Source: an uncultured Prosthecobacter sp.
GTDB taxonomy: Bacteria; Verrucomicrobiota; Verrucomicrobiia; Verrucomicrobiales; Verrucomicrobiaceae
Direction of reading: 5' to 3'
DNA: 6,645 nt
NCBI GenBank assembly: GCA_937941745.1
Contig: CALDGV010000011.1
Coordinates: 1-6,645 of the forward strand
The position numbers and the translations under genes are program-made. Below the pieces are notes generated by a model, which saw nothing but the letters and a program-made list of their open reading frames with translations, made no database searches and had not been told where the DNA came from. The first letter of the stretch is position 1; each line of letters opens with the position of its first letter. Below are positions 1-5,785 of this stretch, one piece after another.

Positions 1-128
1 TGGTCCTCTTTCCCACCAAGACGGCCGGTCGTGAAATAAGCACCGAGGGAGGAGAAAACCAGGCCGCAGGCAATGAACAACCGGAGAATGCCGGAGAAAC
101 GGGCGGGCGGGACGGGAGGGAAACTCAT
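1..128 (-). CDS. 5' end of an unidentified membrane or secreted protein (partial)
   Basis: An open frame begins with ATG at 126-128 on the minus strand and stays open for 42 codons to the left edge, so only the N-terminus is visible. It starts MSFPPVPPARFSG, a proline-rich stretch, followed by a hydrophobic segment at about residues 14-33 (ILRLFIACGLVFSSLGAYF) flanked by arginines, then a polar stretch TTGRLGGKED. This reads as a signal peptide or an N-terminal membrane anchor, which places the rest of the protein in the membrane or outside the cytoplasm. No Shine-Dalgarno sequence is visible upstream. It lies on the same strand as and downstream of lipA, about 200 bp away, so it probably has its own promoter. 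I do not recognise the family, and too little is present to assign a function. Confidence 0.5.
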   Translation of the reverse strand, partial: MSFPPVPPARFSGILRLFIACGLVFSSLGAYFTTGRLGGKED

Positions 129-168
129 TGAAGGATGGCAGACGTCAAAATAGCTGGGAATTCGCAGG

Positions 169-195
169 ATTATCAGCTTTCAGAGATCAGCCCAA
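169..195 (-). promoter_or_regulatory. weak candidate promoter for the left-edge gene
   Basis: In the roughly 200 bp between lipA and the left-edge gene, the minus strand has a GATAAT box (plus-strand 169-174) about 40 bases upstream of the ATG. A poor -35-like TTGGGC (plus-strand 190-195) lies 15 bases further upstream. The spacing is short and the -35 match is weak, so this is only a candidate. I see no other gene, RNA or convincing hairpin terminator in 129-326. Confidence 0.15.
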
Positions 196-326
196 GCATT
201 TTCTTTCAGCTGTCTTAGCTCTCTGGAGCCCCAAAATGAGATGAGAGTTCTGAGCCAAGGAAGAAGGGCCCGCGATTGTTATGCTTTCAGCCGGGTGCCG
301 CTACATCTCACAGCGGGATGAAAGGG

Positions 327-1271
327 TCATTCGAGATCCTGCTCTGGCTTGAAGTCGGCTGCATGATAGGAACTCCGAACCAGGGGTGCGCTGGCGACAT
401 GCCGGAAGCCTTTTTTCAGGGCAATCTGCTTGTAATTTTCAAAGGTGTCCGGGTGGATGTAATCAATCACGGGCAGATGTTGTGCCGAGGGGCGGAGATA
501 TTGGCCCAGGGTCAGGACAGTCACGTCGTGCTCGAGCAGATCGTCCATCGCCTGGAAAAGCTCGACTTCTGTCTCGCCAAGACCGAGCATCAGGCCGCTT
601 TTTGTGGCGCATTTAAAGCCGAGTTCGGCGGCCATGGCCTTGGCGCGCTTCAGCACGTGCAGGCTACGATGATATTGGGCCCTGCTACGAACGAGCTGGG
701 TCAGTCGTTCCACAGTCTCCAGGTTGTGATTGAAGATATGTGGCCGGGCTTTCATTACCACTTCAAGAGCATCGTCTTTTCCATTGAAGTCAGGAACGAG
801 AATCTCAATGGTGATGTCTGGCGTCGCTTCGCGCACAGCTTCGATGGTCCTAGCAAAATGCTCGGCTCCACCGTCTTTGACGTCGTCGCGAGCAACGGCC
901 GTGATGACTACATGATTGAGTTTGAGGCGCTTGGTGGCATCAGCCACCCGCTGAGGCTCATCGGCTTCCAGGGCAAAAGGTTTGGCTGTTTTGACTGCGC
1001 AGAAGCCGCAGGCACGGGTGCAGCGATCGCCGGCAATCATGAAGGTGGCCGTTCCCTGGCTCCAGCACTCCCACCGGTTTGGGCACTGGGCCTCCTCACA
1101 GACGGTGTGCAGCCGCAGGTCTGAAATAAGGGATTTCGTGCTCCAGAAGACTGGATCGCGAGGAAGCTTCACGCGGATCCAGTCGGGCTTTTTATCCTGA
1201 TGCAGGGCGGGGTCGATTTTGCAGGCCATGTCGAAGGCTACGAATGGACGGGGCGAGCTGGATGACAACAT
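327..1271 (-). CDS. lipA: lipoyl synthase LipA (radical SAM)
   Basis: LipA inserts two sulfur atoms at C6 and C8 of protein-bound octanoyl groups to make the lipoyl cofactor of pyruvate and 2-oxoglutarate dehydrogenases and the glycine cleavage system, in the cytoplasm. Both iron-sulfur cluster motifs are intact: CEEAQCPNRWEC (CX4CX5C, auxiliary cluster, the sulfur donor) and CTRACGFC (CX3CX2C, SAM-binding cluster). The C-terminal RSSYH motif, whose serine ligates the auxiliary cluster, is present. Other conserved stretches are TATFMI, VITAVARDDVKDGG, VFDFN-like VPDFNGKDD, FNHNLETV, TKSGLMLGLGE and LGQYLRPS. The start is uncertain. The frame extends to an ATG at 1316 (329 aa) without a ribosome site. 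The ATG at 1271 (314 aa) has GAGG eight bases upstream, so I prefer it. A third ATG at 1229 (300 aa) best matches the usual family length. lipB is not in the window. It is transcribed divergently from the beta-helix gene. Confidence 0.97.
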   Translation of the reverse strand: MLSSSSPRPFVAFDMACKIDPALHQDKKPDWIRVKLPRDPVFWSTKSLISDLRLHTVCEEAQCPNRWECWSQGTATFMIAGDRCTRACGFCAVKTAKPFALEADEPQRVADATKRLKLNHVVITAVARDDVKDGGAEHFARTIEAVREATPDITIEILVPDFNGKDDALEVVMKARPHIFNHNLETVERLTQLVRSRAQYHRSLHVLKRAKAMAAELGFKCATKSGLMLGLGETEVELFQAMDDLLEHDVTVLTLGQYLRPSAQHLPVIDYIHPDTFENYKQIALKKGFRHVASAPLVRSSYHAADFKPEQDLE

Positions 1272-1279
1272 CAGAAACG

Positions 1280-1283
1280 CCTC
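1280..1283 (-). promoter_or_regulatory. probable ribosome binding site supporting the internal lipA start
   Basis: On the minus strand GAGG (within TTGAGGCG) sits eight bases before the ATG at 1269-1271. No comparable purine-rich site precedes the other two candidate lipA starts at 1316 and 1229, so this site favours the 314-residue form. The neighbouring genes mostly lack Shine-Dalgarno sequences, so the argument is modest. Confidence 0.35.
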
Positions 1284-1399
1284 AAATGAGCCATTTAAGA
1301 TGCTGGCTGCATTCATGGGGAAATGACCGGCTTAGGCGTGTTTTTGGGGTAGTTTGAGGAGTTGAGAAAAAATGCTCACCGTGGTGCGTTTGCCTCACA

Positions 1400-2602
1400 A
1401 TGATTCGCCTATTTGCCCTCACGTTGATCTTTGTGGCCACCGCGTCTTTTGGCGAAGACGTGGCTCTTGAGGTGGATGCCTCGAAATATCCTTCGCTTCA
1501 GGCAGCCTTGGATGCCGTTCCTCTCTCAGGCGGAATCGTGAGGCTTCCGCCAGGCAAGTTTGAAATCCGGGAGCCGCTCGTGATTAAAACGGGGGATACT
1601 CGTGTTGTTGGAGCTGGGGCGGCGACTTGGATCAAAAACCTCAATGAAGAGGGCAAGCCGGCCCTGGTTTTGCGTCCGCCCACCTTGGATGTGGATAAAA
1701 AGGCGCGCTTGTGGAGGGTTCAGCTCGCTGATTTCCGGATCGAAGGCCAGGAGAAGAGTGGCGATGGCATTTTTGCGGAGTTCATCCAGGAAATCTACCT
1801 TGAGGGGATGAGCATCGATCATCACGGGGGACATGGCATTCATCTCCGCAGTTGTTTTGAGGATCCTCGGATTGCAGACTGCATCCTGACCTACAACAAA
1901 AAGTCGGGGATCGAGATTTATGACTGCCACGACATTGTGGTGAATGCGAACCACTTTGAAGAGAATCAGGATGCCCTTCGCTGTCTGGACAGCTTCAATC
2001 TATGCATGAATGGCAACAACGTGGATGATCATCTCGGCAACGGAGTCATCATCGAGAACACTTACGGCTCCGTGGTCAGCGGCAACATGATCGAGGAATG
2101 CAACGGCACGGCAGTGATCCTGGATCGCGACTGTTATGGAATCACCTTGAGCGCCAACGTCATCGCGCACCATCTGGAAGGTGGGATTGATCTGCGGGAT
2201 GCCCATGGCTGCGCTGTCAGTGCCAACACGTTTGTCATTGCTCACAAATTTAGCGTCCGTGTCAGCAAAGAAAGCGGGCGCAATTCCATTGCCGCGAACA
2301 GCTTTGCCAATACCTACATAGGTGGTGGCTTGGACAAGCGGCCCAAGGACGGGCCGACCGCCATGCATGTGGATGAGGGCACCGGGGTCTTTGTGGATGG
2401 CGGTCAGGACTGTGTGATCTCGGGAAATACTTTTACTGGGCTTTCCACTGCGGCCGTCTGGGCAAGCGCCGGCAGTCGCGGATTGTTGATCACGAACAAC
2501 TTGTGTCACGACTGCGGGCGCAAGCTTCCTGCCGGTAGCCGTTGGATTGATGTGGCGGAGGGGCCTGACTCAATCATCAAAGACAACCTGCCTGTTCGAT
2601 AG
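1400..2602 (+). CDS. secreted right-handed parallel beta-helix protein (pectin-lyase-like fold)
   Basis: This 400-residue protein has a classical Sec signal peptide (MIRLFALTLIFVATASFG, probable cleavage near residue 18), so it is exported. Residues 23-60 (DASKYPSLQAALDAVP, GGIVRLPPGKFEI) form the N-terminal cap typical of pectate-lyase-superfamily and glycosidase beta-helices: a 'sequence position across a set of columns' motif followed by a first strand. From about residue 105 to the end the sequence is a ladder of rungs of roughly 22-25 residues, with recurring N-x-[IF] and G-[IV]-x-[IL] units (GNMIEE, SANVIAHH, SANTFVIAH, AANSFANT, SGNTFTG, TNNLCHD), as in NosD/CASH-type parallel beta-helix repeats. 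Several cysteines and His/Asp pairs occur in the rungs, but I cannot identify a catalytic set, so it may be a polysaccharide lyase, a hydrolase or a non-catalytic binding protein. The start follows no clear ribosome site. Its TAG stop overlaps the next gene's GTG. Confidence 0.85.
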   Translation: MIRLFALTLIFVATASFGEDVALEVDASKYPSLQAALDAVPLSGGIVRLPPGKFEIREPLVIKTGDTRVVGAGAATWIKNLNEEGKPALVLRPPTLDVDKKARLWRVQLADFRIEGQEKSGDGIFAEFIQEIYLEGMSIDHHGGHGIHLRSCFEDPRIADCILTYNKKSGIEIYDCHDIVVNANHFEENQDALRCLDSFNLCMNGNNVDDHLGNGVIIENTYGSVVSGNMIEECNGTAVILDRDCYGITLSANVIAHHLEGGIDLRDAHGCAVSANTFVIAHKFSVRVSKESGRNSIAANSFANTYIGGGLDKRPKDGPTAMHVDEGTGVFVDGGQDCVISGNTFTGLSTAAVWASAGSRGLLITNNLCHDCGRKLPAGSRWIDVAEGPDSIIKDNLPVR

Positions 2603-3060
2603 TGCTTCAGCCGGATGCAGGAACCATGCTCGACATCCAGCGACATCGGAAAGATTCCCTCAGGAGCGAGGTTCGCCTGGCCCGTTGCATCGTTGGCGGG
2701 CATCTGAGCCTTGGTGCGGCTGGTGTTCTGCTGCTGCTGCTGCATGAGGTTTTTGCCATGGCGGCAGCGGCAGGCTGCTGGTATCTGATTTCGCTGATGG
2801 CTGTATGTGGAGTGATGTCAGGGCGTGCAGTCTGGAGGCATGTGCTGGGCGGCGCTTTCGTGCTATTCGCCCTCGGGGGCGTGTATTTTCTCGGGCAGGT
2901 GCTGCCCACATTGAAAATGGCGGCCCCGCCGCTCCTGAGTCTGGAGTTGCTGCCTTTCTGGCTGGGTGTTTTCAATCTTGCCTATCTGGTTGGAGGCCTG
3001 GTTGTTCTTGGGAGTTCCAAGATTCGCAAGGCTGTAACGATCGGATTCAAGCTCTGGTAG
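2602..3060 (+). CDS. small four-helix membrane protein of unknown function
   Basis: This 152-residue protein has a charged cytoplasmic-looking N-terminus (DIQRHRKDSLRSEVRLAR). Four hydrophobic segments follow at about residues 34-56, 57-73, 79-101 and 115-137, and a short basic tail (SSKIRKAVTIGFKLW). The positive charges before the first helix and after the fourth suggest both ends are in the cytoplasm. The start is taken as the GTG at 2602, which overlaps the upstream TAG stop by one base (TAGTG), an arrangement typical of translational coupling. An ATG at 2626 is a possible alternative that removes eight residues; AGGA precedes it but only three bases away. No catalytic or binding motif is visible and I do not recognise the family. 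Its position directly behind the beta-helix gene suggests cotranscription, not a known function. Confidence 0.7.
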   Translation: MLQPDAGTMLDIQRHRKDSLRSEVRLARCIVGGHLSLGAAGVLLLLLHEVFAMAAAAGCWYLISLMAVCGVMSGRAVWRHVLGGAFVLFALGGVYFLGQVLPTLKMAAPPLLSLELLPFWLGVFNLAYLVGGLVVLGSSKIRKAVTIGFKLW

Positions 3061-3076
3061 GCCTGTCTACAGGCCT
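3059..3076. repeat. perfect inverted repeat overlapping a stop codon
   Basis: AGGCCTGT and ACAGGCCT are perfect 8-base arms separated by CT; as RNA this would fold as a 7-bp GC-rich stem with a TCTA loop. The left arm begins inside the TAG stop of the four-helix membrane gene and the hairpin fills half of the 47-bp gap before clpS. There is no following run of T, so it is a poor match to an intrinsic terminator. It could attenuate or stabilise a joint transcript, or be a protein-binding palindrome. Confidence 0.45.
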
Positions 3077-3107
3077 GGGCGAAGCCTGCGGTTGAGCAGG
3101 TTGTGCC

Positions 3108-3503
3108 ATGGCATTAGAATGCAGCATGATTTTGACCGCTTATGGATGTGCCGATCTCCCTGCGTCCGCGTTTGGAGCTCCGCAGGTGCTTCCTCAGCCT
3201 GTGGAAGCGCAGTCTCAGCCTTCTCCACAGTTGGAGCCCCGGTATCACGTCATTCTTCATGACGATGACAAACATAGCTATACCTATGTGGTTGAAATGC
3301 TGGCTGAAATCTTCGGGTATGACAGGAAGGCGGCTTTCAAGCTGGCTTGTGAGGTCAATGACGCCGGTCGGGCGATTGTGGCCACCTGCCATAAGGAACT
3401 CGCGGAGTTACGTGTGGACCAGATTGAGCATTTCGAGCATGATCCGCGCCTGCTGGGAGAGGGGCCGGAAACCATGAGGGCTTCGATGGAGCCTGCGGAA
3501 TAG
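3108..3503 (+). CDS. clpS: ATP-dependent Clp protease adaptor ClpS (divergent)
   Basis: ClpS binds the N-domain of ClpA/ClpC in the cytoplasm and delivers N-degron substrates to ClpP. The ClpS core spans about residues 44-115: YHVILHDDDKHSYTYVVEML matches the beta-strand plus DD loop plus first helix, FGYDRKAAFKLACEV the second helix, and DAGRAIVATCHKELAELRVDQI the family's conserved C-terminal helix and strand. By eye alignment to E. coli ClpS, pocket residues N34/D35/D36 correspond to D52/D53/D54, but H66 corresponds to N84, M40 to Y58 and M62 to A80, so N-degron recognition may differ. Residues 1-43 form a low-complexity Pro/Gln-rich extension, and 116-131 a short acidic tail. The ATG at 3108 has AGG seven bases upstream; the ATG at 3126 is an alternative. 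The next gene starts about 40 bases downstream. No clpA or clpP is in the window. Confidence 0.88.
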   Translation: MALECSMILTAYGCADLPASAFGAPQVLPQPVEAQSQPSPQLEPRYHVILHDDDKHSYTYVVEMLAEIFGYDRKAAFKLACEVNDAGRAIVATCHKELAELRVDQIEHFEHDPRLLGEGPETMRASMEPAE

Positions 3504-3544
3504 TTACAACTTTTTTGAAATTAGGCGCATCCAGATCCACGTGC

Positions 3545-5785
3545 ATGCGTAGCTTAACCCCGATGCCTGCCTCCGCAGACGACCCACATCTGACAACTGG
3601 AAATCTAACTTCTGCCTCCGCTCACGATGCGGAGACCCTTTCTTTTTTAGCTCAGACGGTGAACCTAAGGCTGGATTCAGCCCAGGTGAGGCATGCGGCG
3701 GATCGGGCCCGCCAGCAGAATGCAGAGCCTCTGGAGGCCATGATTCAAGCTGGCCAAATTGTCGGGCTTCGACTTCAGCCCTTCCGCATGAGTCTGGCAG
3801 ATGCCATCTGGATGGCCCGGGAGGAACAGCCCATCCTTGTTTGGCAAGCAGATCCGGGTCGATGGGTCGTGCTCCGGCAACACAGTTTTTTTCATGTGCG
3901 AATCTCGAATCCAGAGGCGCCTTCGGAATCGGAGTCCATTTCAAGGCAGGCTTTGGCCAGACGTCTTGGCTTGCGCAAAGTATCTGAAATCATCGATCTG
4001 GCCGTAGTCACACCGGAAAGGCCTGCTGAAGGCCTCAGGGGACATGAACGAGAGCAATCAGCATCTCTGCTGCCTGCCTATCACGTGCAGGCGGAACTGC
4101 ACAGCCGCCTCCATCACGAGCACATATCACCGATCCGGCGTTTCATCGGGTTGATGCGCCCTGAGATGAAGGACATCGGGACCATTGTGGTCTTCAGTGT
4201 CATTACTGGATTGCTTTATCTGGCTTTACCCCTGGCGGTGAATTCACTGGTTTCGAACCTCGCCTTCGGAACTCAAAGCGGCCCCTTCCAGCAGGCACTG
4301 CTGGTCATTGCCATCGCACTTTTTGCCTTTCTCCTGCTGTCCTCGATCATGCGTGGGCTGCAATACTATCTCGCCGAGGTGATCCAGCGCCGCATCTTCG
4401 TGCGTGTGACTGCGGACATGGCTTACCGGCTGCCCCGGGTGAAGGCGGATTCTCTGGATGGCATTCATGCTCCTGAGATGGTGAATCGCTTTCTGGATGT
4501 GGTGACCGTCCAAAAAAGCACGGCGCTGCTGCTGCTGGATGGCATCAACCTTGTCCTCGGTGGCATGATTGGATTGGTGGTGCTCGGGTTCTACCATCCC
4601 TTTCTGCTGGCGTTCTCCCTCCTTCTGCTCCTGCTGATCGCCTTCATCGTCTTTGGGCTGGGCAGGGGAGCGATTCGGAGCAGTATTCAAGAGAGCATCT
4701 GCAAATACGACGTGGTCAACTGGCTTGAGGAACTGGCTCGCTACCCGCGATTGTTCAAAGGCCCTGGCGGCTACTCCCTGGCTTCGGAGCGCGCAGACCA
4801 GCTTGCCCGGTCCTTCCTGGATGCCCGTGCTTCACACTTCCGCGTTCTGCTGCGTCAGATTTGTGGCCTTTTGTTTCTGGAAGTTCTGGCCAGTTCATCC
4901 TTGCTGGTCGTTGGCGGCTGGCTGGTCTTGAACATGCAGCTTACCCTGGGGCAGTTGGTGGCAGCTGAGCTCATTGTCAGCGCGATCGTGGCTTCACTAT
5001 CGAAACTCGCGAAAAAGTTTGAAGCTTGGTATGACGCCCTGGCTGCCGTGGATAAGCTGGGACATCTCATCGACTTGGAGATTGAACACGAAGATGGGGA
5101 CCTGCCGCGCATCGTTGGCGAAGGCGCCGCTGTCAGCGTTAAGGAGGCTGCTTTTGCTTATCCGGATGGCCGGGAAGTGTTTTCCAAGGTGAATTTTGAA
5201 ATTCCTGCGGGAGGTCGAGCTGCGCTGACGGGATCCCAGGGCAGTGGATGTTCAACCATGCTCGACTTGTTGCTTGGGCTCCGATATCCAACTCAGGGCT
5301 TCATCAGCATTGCAGGTGTCGATTTGAGGTCCTGGTATCTGGAGGAGCTGCGGAGCAGCGTGATGTTGATTCGTTCACAGGACATCGTGAACGGCACCAT
5401 CGCGGAGAACATCCGTCTTGGCCGCCCGGGCATTGGTTTGGATGATGTTCAGCAGGCTTTGAACAAGGTTCAGCTCCTGGATGACGTGATGTCACTGCCA
5501 CTTGGCATGCATACACCTCTGGTCACAGGGGGGCTGCCGCTGTCATCAAGGCAGAGAACTCGGCTCTTGCTGGCTCGAGCGCTTGTTTTGAAGCCTCGTC
5601 TGCTGCTCCTGGATGATATTTTTGATGGCATGGACAAGGTCAGCATGGATGAGCTGACTTCGGTGATGCTGTCGCCGGAGCATCCGTGGACCGTGATCAT
5701 TGCCACCCGCGATCCGCTCGTGGCGGAGAAGTGTTCTCAGAAAATCGACCTTGATGACCCCGCCTGTCATTCCTCTGGATCATGA
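3545..5785 (+). CDS. ABC exporter, fused permease-ATPase with degenerate nucleotide-binding domain
   Basis: A half-size ABC exporter of type I secretion/bacteriocin-exporter architecture. Residues are numbered from a TTG at 3515 (756 aa); I prefer the ATG at 3545 (residue 11, 746 aa), and an ATG at 3563 is also possible. Residues about 40-170 resemble a C39-peptidase-like domain (SLADAIWM, PILVW, GRWVVL) without the catalytic Cys or His. Six membrane helices lie near 219-243, 259-280, 337-358, 361-382, 446-470 and 474-495. The ATPase domain spans about 535-745. Its A-loop tyrosine (FAYPDG, Y549) and Q-loop glutamine (SQD, Q622) are kept, but Walker A is GSQGSGCST (Lys to Cys579), the signature is LSSRQ (676-680), Walker B ends LLLLDD (Glu to Asp701), the D-loop is DGMD and the H-loop His is Thr731. 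ATP hydrolysis is therefore doubtful. The stop overlaps the start of the hlyD-like gene (ATGA), so the two probably form one complex. The substrate is unknown. Confidence 0.9.
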   Translation: MRSLTPMPASADDPHLTTGNLTSASAHDAETLSFLAQTVNLRLDSAQVRHAADRARQQNAEPLEAMIQAGQIVGLRLQPFRMSLADAIWMAREEQPILVWQADPGRWVVLRQHSFFHVRISNPEAPSESESISRQALARRLGLRKVSEIIDLAVVTPERPAEGLRGHEREQSASLLPAYHVQAELHSRLHHEHISPIRRFIGLMRPEMKDIGTIVVFSVITGLLYLALPLAVNSLVSNLAFGTQSGPFQQALLVIAIALFAFLLLSSIMRGLQYYLAEVIQRRIFVRVTADMAYRLPRVKADSLDGIHAPEMVNRFLDVVTVQKSTALLLLDGINLVLGGMIGLVVLGFYHPFLLAFSLLLLLLIAFIVFGLGRGAIRSSIQESICKYDVVNWLEELARYPRLFKGPGGYSLASERADQLARSFLDARASHFRVLLRQICGLLFLEVLASSSLLVVGGWLVLNMQLTLGQLVAAELIVSAIVASLSKLAKKFEAWYDALAAVDKLGHLIDLEIEHEDGDLPRIVGEGAAVSVKEAAFAYPDGREVFSKVNFEIPAGGRAALTGSQGSGCSTMLDLLLGLRYPTQGFISIAGVDLRSWYLEELRSSVMLIRSQDIVNGTIAENIRLGRPGIGLDDVQQALNKVQLLDDVMSLPLGMHTPLVTGGLPLSSRQRTRLLLARALVLKPRLLLLDDIFDGMDKVSMDELTSVMLSPEHPWTVIIATRDPLVAEKCSQKIDLDDPACHSSGS
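5249..5251 (+). other. Walker A lysine replaced by cysteine (TGT codon)
   Basis: The codon at the invariant Walker A lysine position of the ABC protein is TGT, giving GSQGSGCST in place of the G-x-x-G-x-G-K-S/T consensus. The surrounding frame is continuous, so this is a substitution and not a frameshift. It would take two or more base changes from AAA or AAG, which makes a single sequencing error unlikely. Confidence 0.85.

Noticed and set aside
298..316. CCGCT...AGCGG inverted repeat just downstream of the lipA stop as a possible terminator
   Set aside because: Only a 5-bp stem with a 9-base loop and no T run on the minus strand.
276..1124. Long plus-strand open frame (282 codons) opposite lipA
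   Set aside because: It lies almost wholly antisense to lipA, whose motifs are unmistakable, and its translation shows no recognisable domain; it is a shadow of the codon bias of lipA.
1317..1399. Search for promoter boxes in the divergent lipA/beta-helix gap
   Set aside because: A TTGAGA at 1362-1367 has no suitable -10 box at 16-18 bases spacing on the plus strand.
2729..2743. Run of CTG triplets (also at about 4528-4542)
   Set aside because: Both encode oligo-leucine inside membrane helices; simple codon preference explains them.
3504..3944. Minus-strand open frame of 146 codons opposite the 5' part of the ABC gene
   Set aside because: Antisense to a gene with clear domain structure, and no recognisable motif or ribosome site.
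4244..4690. Minus-strand open frame of 148 codons, rich in Gln and His
   Set aside because: Its Gln/His/Glu richness is the complement of Leu-rich (CTG/CTC) membrane-helix codons of the ABC permease; a shadow frame.
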